Shown here: piece by piece, positions 18,749-26,931 of the stretch
Layout: each line of letters begins with the position of its first letter
Position numbering within the stretch: the stretch's first letter is position 1
Source: Rhizobium tumorigenes
Lineage (GTDB): Bacteria; Pseudomonadota; Alphaproteobacteria; Rhizobiales; Rhizobiaceae
Assembly (NCBI RefSeq): GCF_003240565.2
Contig: NZ_CP117255.1
Coordinates: forward strand, 2,232,001-2,296,000
Reading direction: 5' to 3'
Length of the DNA: 64,000 nucleotides
The notes under the pieces: generated by a model
Told to the model about the DNA's origin: nothing
Seen by the model: only the letters and a program-made list of their open reading frames with translations
The model's database searches: none
Position numbers and translations under genes: made by a program

Positions 18749-19480
18749 ATGAATACTGTCGTAACCGGCGATAAGGCGAGCCATCGGAGCTTCCCGATAC
18801 TCATGTATCATCATATCGCCGATGCTCCGCCGCGCGGGGTGGGGTCGCGATATATGTTCGTCAGCAAGCGGCGTTTTCGAAGCCAGATGCAGGCTCTGAA
18901 ACTGCTTGGCTATACCGGCTGCTCGATGGCGGAACTGGGCCTCTACATGTCGGGCGAAAAGAAGGGCAAGGCGGTCGGCATCACCTTCGACGACGGTTAC
19001 CGCAATGTTCATCACAATGCCCTGCCGGTTCTGGCCGAGTTCGGCTTTACCTCCACCACCTATTTCGTCAGCCGTCAGGTCGGCGGCTACAACAAGTGGG
19101 ACGAAGGGCGGATGCCCGTCGACCCTTGCATGACGAAAGAGGAACTGCGGGAATGGATGGCTGGCGGCCAGGAGGTAGGTGCCCACACCCTCGATCACGC
19201 CCGTTTGGGTGTGCTCGGCGAGGCCGAGGCACGCGAGCAGATGGCAGGCAGCAAGGCCGAGCTCGAGGATATCAGCGGCAGCGCGGTGACGGCTTTCAGC
19301 TACCCGTTCGGAAGCCACAATGATCTTGTCGTGGCGATTGCACGAGACAGCGGCTTCCTGACGGCGACGACCACCATCAAAGGCAAGGCAAATGCCATAT
19401 TGGACCAGATGCGTCTGCCACGCGTCACAGTGCGCCGGAAGGATATCGTTCCTAAATTTCTCTGGAGCCGGATTCTGTAA
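18749..19480 (+). CDS. Polysaccharide deacetylase (NodB-fold) family protein
   Basis: 243 residues with no obvious signal peptide. Motif 1 is ITFDDGY (catalytic and metal aspartates D81, D82) and motif 2 is AHTLDHARL, whose two histidines complete the metal site. FSYPFGSHND corresponds to the SYPxG motif 3. The N-terminal FPILMYHHIADAPPRG block is common in carbohydrate esterase family 4 proteins of cell-surface glycan loci. It probably removes acetyl groups from a surface polysaccharide or intermediate. Its last 29 bp overlap the 3-prime end of the convergent glycosyltransferase gene, so the two are linked spatially though not in one transcript. Confidence 0.85.
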   Translation: MNTVVTGDKASHRSFPILMYHHIADAPPRGVGSRYMFVSKRRFRSQMQALKLLGYTGCSMAELGLYMSGEKKGKAVGITFDDGYRNVHHNALPVLAEFGFTSTTYFVSRQVGGYNKWDEGRMPVDPCMTKEELREWMAGGQEVGAHTLDHARLGVLGEAEAREQMAGSKAELEDISGSAVTAFSYPFGSHNDLVVAIARDSGFLTATTTIKGKANAILDQMRLPRVTVRRKDIVPKFLWSRIL

Positions 19481-20297
19481 CGAGCCGGATTTCAGGCGCG
19501 TCATTCGCCTCGGGCGCGGTGCCGGTCCAATAGGACTGGCCCGCAACCACTTGCTTCACGATATTGCGCTCTTTCCTCCAGCTCCGGCCGATATCTTCGA
19601 TGTAATAAGCATCTATCTCGCCGACGATAAGGTTGCGATATTGCGCTGCATAGCGTTCCAGCGACCGGTTGACCCCCCGGCAAAATTGCTTTTCCGGATC
19701 GAGAGCGAAGTCCATCAGTTCGGCAGACCGGTGAGCGAAGGATCCCCTGAGAAAGGATGGCCCTGTCAGAAACGTCGGCTTCTTCTGGCCGATAGAGCAT
19801 TTGATGCCAATCAGCCGGAAATGCTTGAGGGCGTAGCAGAACGACCCGTTTTTACGGACATCCCATCGCTTGTTGGCATGATTGAAGCTGATCTGCCCGA
19901 TCCACGGGTAGTCTACGAAGGCATGCAGGTGATCCGGGCGGACCGGACGATTGAGAAGCCAGTCGTCCTCCAGATGGAGGATGACATCGGTTGAACTGGC
20001 CAGCCAATTGCTGGCGACAGCCTTCGCGAAATTCGGCCGCTCTGGAAGAGAGATCAAGGCATTCGGATCGTACTGGCGAATGATGGCAATGCACCTCTCC
20101 TGATCCGCCACGCTCCCGAACAGCGGATCGATATTTGCGATGATCCTGCGTATCCTGAAGGCACTGAACAGATTTGCGTGGAAAGACCGAAGTGTCCGCT
20201 CCAGCAATTCAGGGCGACGCGTTGCAACAATACAGACGTCGATCCACTTCAATTCTGCCGGCATAAAAGAAGTATTGTACTCTTCCTGCTGATACAT
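19452..20297 (-). CDS. GT-A type glycosyltransferase-like protein
   Basis: 281 residues if translation starts at MYQQEEYNTSFMPAELKW (ATG at 20297). A TTG at 20381 or the internal MPAELKW are alternatives, and no start has a strong ribosome-binding site. The N-terminal beta-strand IDVCIVATRRPELLERTLRSF and the acidic motif VILHLEDDWLL at the DXD position are typical of GT-A family 2-like enzymes. It probably transfers a sugar to a surface glycan, consistent with the deacetylase beside it. The upstream 360 bp are strikingly AT-rich, and the gene opening shares this composition, which suggests horizontal acquisition. Confidence 0.72.
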   Translation of the reverse strand: MYQQEEYNTSFMPAELKWIDVCIVATRRPELLERTLRSFHANLFSAFRIRRIIANIDPLFGSVADQERCIAIIRQYDPNALISLPERPNFAKAVASNWLASSTDVILHLEDDWLLNRPVRPDHLHAFVDYPWIGQISFNHANKRWDVRKNGSFCYALKHFRLIGIKCSIGQKKPTFLTGPSFLRGSFAHRSAELMDFALDPEKQFCRGVNRSLERYAAQYRNLIVGEIDAYYIEDIGRSWRKERNIVKQVVAGQSYWTGTAPEANDAPEIRLVTESGSREI

Positions 20298-20659
20298 TTT
20301 TGCATTTCTCGTAAATCGCAATAAAATTTTCTTATTCCATACATCGCAGAGTTGAAACGAGAATTCAGAATTGCGATACAAGACAGTTATATTCTAAAAT
20401 TTAAAATTACAGAAATCAAATGATGATCTGAAGTTTACTCATATATTCTGTAATTTTTTTTGTCATATTCTTGTAGAAAATCTGAAATTAAGTTTCGCCT
20501 CATAAAGTAAAAACAATAAAGTATTACGGGATAGTGAAGTCAACCTGATTTTTACTCATGGTTTCGACGAAGGGATCTCACTCGCCCATAGCGGGTCGAT
20601 GCTGCTGCCGCCCAAACACTCCCTTGGCACCGAGACGAAGGATGGCATAAAAGAAGATC
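20298..20659. other. AT-rich intergenic region between glycosyltransferase and cysQ
   Basis: 362 bp between divergent genes, with many A/T runs in a GC-rich genome. It holds the long hairpin at 20403-20457. No gene is supported here. It is either a promoter region of transferred DNA or the site of a small RNA. Confidence 0.6.
20403..20457. repeat. 12-bp inverted repeat with a T-run, terminator- or small-RNA-like
   Basis: Perfect arms AAAATTACAGAA (20403-20414) and TTCTGTAATTTT (20446-20457) enclose a 31-base loop; the plus strand continues with further T residues. A terminator-like structure between two divergent genes is out of place. Confidence 0.6.
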
Positions 20660-21454
20660 ATGCTTACTGTATTTGAAAAGGCCGCGTTGGAAGCGGGTGA
20701 GGCAATTCTGGCCGTCTACCGCTCCGCACATGCGGTGACACAGAAACTCGACCTGTCGCCCGTCACCGTTGCGGATGAGCGGGCGGAGGTCATCATCCTT
20801 GCCCATCTTGCAGCGGCTTTTCCGGACATCCCCGTCATCGCAGAGGAGGCAGTCGCTGCCGGCTACAGTCCGGCAACCGGCACGACGCCGTTCTTTTTAG
20901 TCGATCCGCTCGACGGCACGCGCGAATTCATCGAGCATCGCGACGAATTCACCGTCAACATCGCCTATATCGTCGATGGTCAACCTGTTGCAGGCATCGT
21001 CTATGCCCCTGCCCTCGGCGTCGCCTTTACGGGCGAAGACGGCGTGGCTGAAAAGCTGATGGTGGATGCCGATTTCACGATCGCCAGCCGGGCGCCGATC
21101 ACCGCGCGCCAAGCTGGTGAAACGCTGACGGGGCTCGCCAGCCGCTGCAACGGCAACGACCGTACCGACGATTTTCTCTCCGACAATGCCGTCAGTGCCT
21201 GCACGATGATCGGCTCATCGCTGAAATTCTGCCTGCTCGCCGAAGGCAAGGCCGACGTTTATCCGCGTTTTGCAAGAACTATGGAATGGGACACGGCTGC
21301 CGGCGATGCCGTGCTTCGGGCTGCCGGAGGCACGACGGTGACCCTCGACGGCAAACCACTCAGCTATGGCAAGCGAAACCAGCCGACCGACAGCGACTTC
21401 GCCAACCCCGACTTCATCTCATGGGGTGCACGGAACACAGTTTCCGGGGGATAA
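20660..21454 (+). CDS. cysQ: 3'(2'),5'-bisphosphate nucleotidase CysQ
   Basis: 264 residues, normal length for the inositol-monophosphatase-like CysQ family. Metal and phosphate motifs are visible: EEA (about residues 72-74), DPLDGTREF (about 83-91) and WDTAAGDAVLRAAGG near the C-terminus. It hydrolyses 3-prime-phosphoadenosine-5-prime-phosphate left from sulfate assimilation or sulfotransfer, in the cytoplasm or at the inner membrane. In rhizobia cysQ genes often lie near surface polysaccharide genes, consistent with the neighbours here. The gene stands alone on its strand. Confidence 0.9.
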   Translation: MLTVFEKAALEAGEAILAVYRSAHAVTQKLDLSPVTVADERAEVIILAHLAAAFPDIPVIAEEAVAAGYSPATGTTPFFLVDPLDGTREFIEHRDEFTVNIAYIVDGQPVAGIVYAPALGVAFTGEDGVAEKLMVDADFTIASRAPITARQAGETLTGLASRCNGNDRTDDFLSDNAVSACTMIGSSLKFCLLAEGKADVYPRFARTMEWDTAAGDAVLRAAGGTTVTLDGKPLSYGKRNQPTDSDFANPDFISWGARNTVSGG

Positions 21455-21590
21455 ACCGTCAGGAAAATCCAGCAGAAACAACGCCGACTACCGTTTTTCA
21501 TCCCCGCACTCTCCATCGGCTTTAAACTCGACGGTGAATGACGCCGGCGAGCTGACCTGAAAGCTCCGGCCCACACCGCGGGAGATGCCA

Positions 21591-22631
21591 ATGTCAGACC
21601 AGACCGCCAACCTGTCCCTGCCCTATATCCTACCATCCCAGGCTCAAAAGCACGTCACCCATAACGAAACGCTGCAGCGGCTGGATGCCATCGTCCAGCT
21701 CGCCATCACCGCAACCCGTTCATCGCCGCCGCCCGACCCCATCAGCGAGGGCGACTGCTATCTCGTCGCCTCGGAGGCGACAGGCATCTGGTCAGGCAAA
21801 TCGGCACAGCTGGCTTTCAGGCAGGACGGAGCCTGGATTTTCCTGCAGCCGCGCACCGGCTGGCGCGCCTGGTTCAAGGTCGACAACCGACTTCGCGTCC
21901 TTGAAGACAGCATCTGGAGCGAGATGAGCCTTCCGTCCGAGGGCACGATGTCGGCGCTCGGCATCAATGCGTCTGCCGATGCCACCAACCGCCTCACCGT
22001 CAGCGCAGCTGCGACGCTGTTCAACAATGCCGGCAACGGCCACCAGATCAAGGTCAACAAGAACTCCTCTGGCGACACTGCCTCGCTGCTCTTCCAGACC
22101 GGCTGGTCTGGGCGCGCGGAAATGGGACTGGCGGGCAACGACAGTTTCTCCATCAAGGTCAGCCCGGACGGTGGGACATGGCAGACCGGGCTGTCGGTGT
22201 CGCCGCAGGGCATCGTCGACATGCCGCAACAACCGGCCGCGCGTGCATCGCTCGCCGTCGGCGCGCTGACACCGTCGAGCGGCAGCCAGACCGGCTTTAC
22301 CCAGCTGAGCGCCGCACGTGGCGGCTTCGCACTCGGCGCCAGCCTCGGTGGCAGCCTCGGCAATCGCCTCGTGGTGCCGGCCGCAGGTCTCTATCTCCTA
22401 TCATTGAGCGCAAGCATCCTCACTTCCGGTGAGCATTCCGTCAGCCTTGTCGCCAACGGCACCACCACCCTCGCCACCGCCAGTGCCGCGGCGAGCAGCA
22501 ATCCCTTTCGCCACAGCGGCGTGGGACTGGCGGGCCTTAATGCCGGCGATCTGCTCACATTGCTTCATTCCGGCACGGCGCAATACGATTTCGGTGCCGG
22601 TAAAACGGAGATAGCCATAGTCCGGCTTTGA
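21591..22631 (+). CDS. DUF2793 domain protein
   Basis: 346 residues from the ATG at 21591, which has GGGAG at good distance; an ATG two codons earlier is too close to it. The N-terminal part (about 5-110) has the DUF2793 pattern NLSLPYILPSQAQKHVTHNETLQRLDAIVQLA and later GDCYLVAS and WSGKSAQLAFRQDGAW. The remainder is a beta-rich, serine/glycine/alanine-rich region ending in a jelly-roll-like segment with YLLSLSASILTSGEHSVSLVANG. The family is common in tail-like or surface-exposed proteins of alphaproteobacterial phages, but no other phage gene lies nearby. Function unknown. Confidence 0.75.
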   Translation: MSDQTANLSLPYILPSQAQKHVTHNETLQRLDAIVQLAITATRSSPPPDPISEGDCYLVASEATGIWSGKSAQLAFRQDGAWIFLQPRTGWRAWFKVDNRLRVLEDSIWSEMSLPSEGTMSALGINASADATNRLTVSAAATLFNNAGNGHQIKVNKNSSGDTASLLFQTGWSGRAEMGLAGNDSFSIKVSPDGGTWQTGLSVSPQGIVDMPQQPAARASLAVGALTPSSGSQTGFTQLSAARGGFALGASLGGSLGNRLVVPAAGLYLLSLSASILTSGEHSVSLVANGTTTLATASAAASSNPFRHSGVGLAGLNAGDLLTLLHSGTAQYDFGAGKTEIAIVRL

Positions 22632-23053
22632 GAAATTAACGGAGAGGCCGGCAGATCCAAAAACTGCCGGCCGATGGCTCGGCTGGTACCGAACACATGC
22701 CTCGACCTCGCCTCCGCACCGGAAAGCAGGCTCAACGATCCACCGGTTTGCGCCAATCTCTGAGAGATCAGCCGGATGCCATTGAAAAAATACAAAATAA
22801 TTTCGGCTGTTCGCTGCGGCCTAAAACCACAAAATACTGAATTAGCGACTTAAAAGAAATCCCGCGAATCAGCCAGTTTCCGCGCAAACGTAAGGACTTG
22901 GCTGCAGTCCGCGGCCATTGGAACGCCGCTGCAAATCACCTGCGAGCCACACTCCGTAAAATTGTTATCAAAGTGTTACTGAGGGCTTAGTCAATTTTTA
23001 AATGTGGCGAGATACAGTCCTGGAAGTGGTCTTGAGTGTGTGTAGAGAGTCCA
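22632..23053. other. Intergenic region before sciP
   Basis: 422 bp. The left end holds a GC-rich hairpin after the DUF2793 gene (22646-22672). The rest should contain the sciP promoter; one GANTC site (GAATC near 22866) is present. No gene is supported. Confidence 0.5.
22646..22672 (+). terminator. Hairpin after the DUF2793 gene
   Basis: Inverted repeat GGCCGGCAG-(9)-CTGCCGGCC located 15 bp after the stop codon. No T-run follows, so termination by this element alone is uncertain. Confidence 0.5.
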
Positions 23054-23329
23054 ATGACCGAAATGATACGTCCCCGGGTGAAATACGTCATCGGCCCCGA
23101 TGGCAGCCCCCTTACGATTGCTGACCTGCCACCGCCCAATACGCGGCGCTGGGTCATCCGCCGTAAAGCAGAGGTTGTCGCGGCTGTGCGCGGTGGCCTG
23201 TTGAGCCTGGAAGAAGCCTGTGACCGTTATACGCTGACGGTCGAGGAGTTCCTGTCTTGGCAGTCCTCCATCAGCAGCCACGGTCTTGCCGGCCTGCGCA
23301 CCACGCGCATCCAGCAATATCGCCACTGA
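23054..23329 (+). CDS. sciP: SciP, small CtrA inhibitory protein (DUF1153)
   Basis: 91 residues from the ATG at 23054, preceded by GAGAG; an upstream GTG adds six residues without support. The sequence contains YVIGPDGSPLTIADLPPPN and TRRWVIRRKAEVVAAVRGGL, followed by a helix-turn-helix (LSLEEACDRYTLTVEEFLSW) and the ending RTTRIQQYRH. This is the DUF1153 protein known in Caulobacter as SciP, which binds CtrA and DNA and represses CtrA-activated genes in the swarmer phase. It sits 1.5 kb from ctrA. A gap of 25 bp separates it from the convergent pqiA-like gene. Confidence 0.92.
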   Translation: MTEMIRPRVKYVIGPDGSPLTIADLPPPNTRRWVIRRKAEVVAAVRGGLLSLEEACDRYTLTVEEFLSWQSSISSHGLAGLRTTRIQQYRH

Positions 23330-23354
23330 CGCGATAACCTGATCTTCGCAAAAC

Positions 23355-23825
23355 CTATTTTTTCGGGCCCGATCCATTCCTCAGGAGGAAATGGAGGAGG
23401 CCCGAAATTATTGTCGAGCCCGCGTAAAACCAGAGACCGGGCTGCGTGAAAGCGCTCGCGAGACCACTGGTCTTGGCAGCCGCGATAACAACAGCCACCA
23501 GCATCACATCCATCATCGACCAGCGCGAAAGTTGCGGGACGACCCGCTCGAAAAATGCTGCGCCTCCGCCCCTGCCATCGCTCGGCAGGGCCTCCATCGC
23601 CAGGGCCACGAGCTTCACGATCGGCAACCCGATCGACACCACCGCCACGACCGCCGAAAGCACACCGTTGCCGCTCTGCCAGAGCGATGCGACGATGCCA
23701 AGCAACGACGGAGTGTCGCTGAAAAAGTAGAGCCGGTCGAAACGCACCAGCGGCAAGACCAGGCCCAAGGCCAGGAAAAACGGCGCCGCAATCAGGAGAA
23801 CGGCCCTGACGCTCCTGATATCCAT
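23355..23825 (-). CDS. PqiA-like (paraquat-inducible protein A) membrane protein
   Basis: 156 residues from MDIRSVRAVLLIA, preceded by GGAGG; a 193-residue frame begins earlier without family support. Four hydrophobic segments (about 8-28, 45-67, 98-118, 128-148) and the pattern GLPIVKLVALAMEALP resemble one half of PqiA. Full-length PqiA has two such units; this is a single-domain form. The role may be in envelope lipid transport or membrane stress, but there is no pqiB or mce gene here, so function is open. Confidence 0.72.
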   Translation of the reverse strand: MDIRSVRAVLLIAAPFFLALGLVLPLVRFDRLYFFSDTPSLLGIVASLWQSGNGVLSAVVAVVSIGLPIVKLVALAMEALPSDGRGGGAAFFERVVPQLSRWSMMDVMLVAVVIAAAKTSGLASAFTQPGLWFYAGSTIISGLLHFLLRNGSGPKK

Positions 23826-24004
23826 GACCCGATCCCTCCAAGACGATGCTGCGGGTGCAGCGATAGCCTGAAGCCGGCATGGGGCGCAACGGTACCCGAA
23901 ATGGCGAACGGTCGGAAAACACCAAAAACCGTGCATGGCTGGCCAACAGGCCAGTCATGCACGGCTCTTCGCGGTAACTTTCGCAAACCCCAGCGAAGAT
24001 GCGA

Positions 24005-24355
24005 TCAGGCGCGGGCTCTCGCCCCACCGTCACGCTCTTCCAGCGCTGCCGCCTTGGCATACTCGGCCTGCATCTCTTCGAGAGTGCTTTCCAAGGCCTC
24101 CTCCTGCGTCCGCAGTTCCCGGATCGAGACCTGCAGGTTGTCCGCACGCTGCCGCGCGGCCTTGGCAAAAGTCGGATAGGCAAAGTGGTTCGGGTCCGTA
24201 ATTCCGGACTTTTTCTCTTCCAAGACGATCTGGCTTTCCAGATCCTTGGTCATCCTGTCGAATTCCGCTGTCATCATTTGCAACTGCTGCAACTGGCGAC
24301 GTTTTTCGTTTACCTGGAACTCTTTCAGACGGACTAGGCTCTCACGTGACTTCAT
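24005..24355 (-). CDS. fliJ: Flagellar export protein FliJ
   Basis: 116 residues starting MKSRESLVRLKEFQVNEKRRQ; GGGAG lies eight bases before this ATG and only two before the ATG two codons upstream. The protein is almost entirely alpha-helical coiled coil with heptad-spaced leucine/methionine, as in FliJ, the chaperone escort and regulator of the FliI ATPase in flagellar type III export. The divergent position relative to ctrA fits CtrA control of flagellar genes. The rest of the flagellar cluster is not in this window. Confidence 0.78.
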   Translation of the reverse strand: MKSRESLVRLKEFQVNEKRRQLQQLQMMTAEFDRMTKDLESQIVLEEKKSGITDPNHFAYPTFAKAARQRADNLQVSIRELRTQEEALESTLEEMQAEYAKAAALEERDGGARARA

Positions 24356-24794
24356 ACGCATTACTCCCGTGATGAGAGACCCCGGATCTCTACACATTAC
24401 CCGCCCACCTCGATTTGAATCGCAATGGGACAAAAAAATTCCGGCGGCGTTAACAAAAAGCTACCTCTGGTAACCTTTCGTTTACGGGCATCGTTAATGA
24501 TAGGCCCTATCATTTAAGGGTCGGTAAATACCTCGGACGAAATCGAAACAAAGGCATTATCGATTCAAAAGAATCAGTTGGCTTATTTTCTTAATGTAGA
24601 AGTTAAGAAAATCGGAATGCTGATTTACGTGGAAAATCAGGGAAGTGAGAAAAATATTTAATAAAGTCGATACAGCTTGCCAGATGGAATCAGAATTTGT
24701 TAACCATTCCGTGGCAGCTTTCAAATCAGGCAGTGGTTGAATCGGTATCGCGTAGGAGGCTTTCGACCTTTCGGCGGCGGTAAAGGGGAATATT
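24356..24794. promoter_or_regulatory. ctrA / fliJ divergent regulatory region with GANTC and TTAA sites
   Basis: 439 bp, AT-rich. Five GANTC (CcrM methylation) sites are at 24417, 24562, 24571, 24687 and 24741. TTAA-type CtrA half-sites include TTAACCAT at 24700-24707, TTAA-N8-TTAA at 24591-24606 and TTAA at both ends of a palindrome at 24494-24517 (TGATAGG-C-CCTATCA inside). The ctrA ribosome-binding site AAGGGGA lies just before the ATG at 24795. Methylation- and CtrA-dependent promoters are known for ctrA in Caulobacter; the equivalence here is inference. Confidence 0.65.
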
Positions 24795-25496
24795 ATGCGG
24801 GTTCTACTCATTGAAGACGACAGCGCGACAGCGCAGAGCATCGAATTGATGCTTAAATCGGAGAGCTTCAACGTCTACACGACCGACCTCGGTGAAGAGG
24901 GCGTGGATCTTGGCAAGCTGTATGACTATGATATCATTCTACTCGATTTGAACCTTCCAGACATGTCTGGCTACGAAGTTCTTCGTACGCTGCGTCTGTC
25001 GAAGGTCAAGACACCGATCCTCATCCTTTCCGGCATGGCCGGCATCGAGGACAAGGTTCGCGGTCTCGGCTTCGGTGCCGACGATTACATGACAAAGCCT
25101 TTTCACAAGGACGAACTGGTTGCTCGCATTCATGCGATCGTCCGTCGCTCCAAGGGTCACGCCCAGTCGGTCATCTCGACGGGCGAACTGATCGTCAACC
25201 TCGACGCCAAGACCGTCGAAGTCGGCGGCCAGCGCGTCCACCTGACCGGCAAGGAATACCAGATGCTGGAGCTTCTTTCGCTCCGCAAGGGTACGACGCT
25301 TACCAAGGAAATGTTCCTGAACCACCTTTATGGCGGCATGGACGAACCGGAACTGAAGATCATCGACGTTTTCATCTGCAAGCTTCGCAAGAAGCTCGCC
25401 AATGCGGCCGGCGGTGCGAACTACATCGAAACAGTCTGGGGCCGCGGCTATGTGCTGCGCGAACCGGAAAGCAGCAGCTACGCCGAAAGCGCCTGA
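24795..25496 (+). CDS. ctrA: Cell-cycle response regulator CtrA
   Basis: 233 residues, OmpR-type. The receiver domain opens [20 protein letters not shown] with acidic residues E7/D8/D9, phospho-acceptor D51 in [13 protein letters not shown] and the conserved lysine in [24 protein letters not shown]. The winged-helix output (about 125-225) includes [37 protein letters not shown]. This is near-invariant alphaproteobacterial CtrA, which activates flagellar, chemotaxis and division genes and silences replication origins. It ends AESA, with a terminal alanine as in ClpXP-degraded CtrA. Phosphate should come through CckA and ChpT, the latter encoded 600 bp away. A strong terminator follows. Confidence 0.97.
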   Translation: MRVLLIEDDSATAQSIELMLKSESFNVYTTDLGEEGVDLGKLYDYDIILLDLNLPDMSGYEVLRTLRLSKVKTPILILSGMAGIEDKVRGLGFGADDYMTKPFHKDELVARIHAIVRRSKGHAQSVISTGELIVNLDAKTVEVGGQRVHLTGKEYQMLELLSLRKGTTLTKEMFLNHLYGGMDEPELKIIDVFICKLRKKLANAAGGANYIETVWGRGYVLREPESSSYAESA

Positions 25497-25530
25497 GCTA
25501 CCCGACGGAACCCGACCACTGCCACCTATC

Positions 25531-25564
25531 AAAAATCCCGCCTCGGCAACGAAGCGGGATTTTT
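25531..25564. terminator. Intrinsic terminator after ctrA
   Basis: Inverted repeat AAAAATCCCGC-(12)-GCGGGATTTTT with a T-run on both strands, 35 bp after the ctrA stop. It can also end transcription of the convergent receiver gene. Confidence 0.9.
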
Positions 25565-25613
25565 AGTGGCAATCGTTCGGGCGAAGCAGATCGGAAACTT
25601 GCGTGCCTGATCG

Positions 25614-25976
25614 TCAGGCGGCGATGGCGCGGTTGCCGAACACGGCAGTCAGGATCTTGCGGTCGAATGGCTTCAGCAGGAAATCGGTCGCCCCTGCCCG
25701 CTTGCCGGCCATCAGCTTCTTGAGATCGGCTTCGACGACGCAGTAGTAGATCTTGACGTCCTTGCCCTCCGGCATGGCGCGGATCGCGGCGATAAGCTCG
25801 AGCGCGCCGTCCATGCCAGCATCGACGATCATATAGTGCGGAATACCGGATTCGAAGCGGCTTAGCGCTTCGTGCGCGTTCGATGCCTCGCTAACGAGGA
25901 AATCGAGTTCGGACAGGATGCGCATGCCGACCTTGCGCACGACGTCGGATGTGTCGGCTATCATGAACCGCTGCAT
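25614..25976 (-). CDS. Single-domain response regulator with atypical acid pocket
   Basis: 120 residues starting MQRFMIADTSDVVRKVGMR, with AAGGAG upstream; a TTG two codons earlier is less likely. It is a stand-alone receiver: phospho-acceptor aspartate in HYMIVDAGMDG and conserved lysine in DFLLKPFDRKIL. The acidic pair normally found after strand 1 (DD or ED) appears here as A-D-T, so only one acid is present. There is no output domain. It lies between ctrA and chpT, 110 bp after chpT on the same strand, so it may accept phosphate from ChpT or act in the same relay, but it is not a clear CpdR or DivK by sequence. Confidence 0.78.
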   Translation of the reverse strand: MQRFMIADTSDVVRKVGMRILSELDFLVSEASNAHEALSRFESGIPHYMIVDAGMDGALELIAAIRAMPEGKDVKIYYCVVEADLKKLMAGKRAGATDFLLKPFDRKILTAVFGNRAIAA

Positions 25977-26086
25977 GGGCAACTCCTTTGCATCGAACCA
26001 CTGTCCAAGGAACGCGTCTTCGGGAAAGACGATAGTGGCTCGACGCTAAAGAAATCGTTACTTTCCCCCGTTAGCGCAACGCAGGG

Positions 26087-26734
26087 TTAAGCGGCCCGCA
26101 TTTCTACGACGTAGGTTATCTCTTCGGCGGTTGCCGTATAGGTGATGTCCATGCCGCTCTCGTCGGCCAGCAGCACGGTGTAATAGGGCTGCACGGAGTG
26201 GGCATCGATCGCTTCCTCGATGACACCATTGCAGATCTCGGCAAATTTTGCCGGAACGCGCATCAGCTTGCCCTTGACGACAAGTGTGAACTTCGCGTCG
26301 AATTCGGGATTTTCGAGCGTCACTTCGATCGTACCACCGCGCGGGATGGACGCATAGGCGACCAGGAACAGGTTGAGAAGCAGCTTGACCCGGTTCTTGG
26401 CGACAATCGCCCGCGGTCCGTTCCAGACGACAGTTGCCTTCTTCTCGGCCTCGGCAAAGTCCTTGGCGGCGCGCTCGGCTTCGCCCGTATCGATGGAAGC
26501 ACCGACAGACCCGGATGCACCGAAAGCGATGCGCGCGAACTTCAGCCGTACGGAGGCATTCAGCGCGCTCGTGCGGATGAGATCCATGGCATCCGCATCA
26601 GCGCCACCCTCGTCCAGCAGTTCCAGTCCGTTGTTGATGGCGCCGACGGGCGAAATGACATCGTGGCAAACGCGGCTGCACAGGAGCGCGGCCAGATCCG
26701 TCCCATTCAAAGTCAGATTCGGATTTCTTGACAT
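26087..26734 (-). CDS. chpT: Histidine phosphotransferase ChpT
   Basis: 215 residues. The motif LLCSRVCHDVISPVGAINNGLELLDEG carries the phospho-accepting histidine (H24) in the ChpT family context. The remainder is a degenerate HATPase-like domain (VKLLLNLFLVAYASIPRGGTIEVTLE) without ATP-binding G boxes, as expected. ChpT relays phosphate from the CckA hybrid kinase to CtrA and CpdR. Proximity to ctrA, sciP and the single receiver makes this a compact cell-cycle block. It is divergent from the eipA gene. Confidence 0.94.
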   Translation of the reverse strand: MSRNPNLTLNGTDLAALLCSRVCHDVISPVGAINNGLELLDEGGADADAMDLIRTSALNASVRLKFARIAFGASGSVGASIDTGEAERAAKDFAEAEKKATVVWNGPRAIVAKNRVKLLLNLFLVAYASIPRGGTIEVTLENPEFDAKFTLVVKGKLMRVPAKFAEICNGVIEEAIDAHSVQPYYTVLLADESGMDITYTATAEEITYVVEMRAA

Positions 26735-26846
26735 TCATTGTCTCCTGTATGCCGGGCGAGGTTTCATGACCTGAGATTGCCACGGCAAGTTTGCACGGGG
26801 ATTACCAGTTTCGGCATCTGTTGCGCCATAAAGACACCATATTTGG

Positions 26847-26861
26847 TAAACCGATTGTTAA
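26847..26861. promoter_or_regulatory. Possible CtrA box before eipA
   Basis: TAAA-N7-TTAA, one base off the TTAA-N7-TTAA consensus, 71 bp before the eipA ATG and 113 bp before the chpT start. Proposed from the spacing and from the reported CtrA control of eipA in Brucella, recalled and not checked. Confidence 0.35.
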
Positions 26862-26931
26862 GAGGATCAACGCAAAATGCGGCCATCGTCGGGCGCATGC
26901 TTTGCGCCCACTGAGATGAACGGATGAGCCT

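Noticed and set aside
21591..22631. Prophage or gene-transfer-agent remnant around the DUF2793 gene
   Set aside because: No capsid, tail, integrase or lysis gene lies nearby; one domain family is not enough.
25614..25976. Naming the lone receiver cpdR or divK
   Set aside because: It shares only general receiver features; its strand-1 acids differ and I could not match either family.
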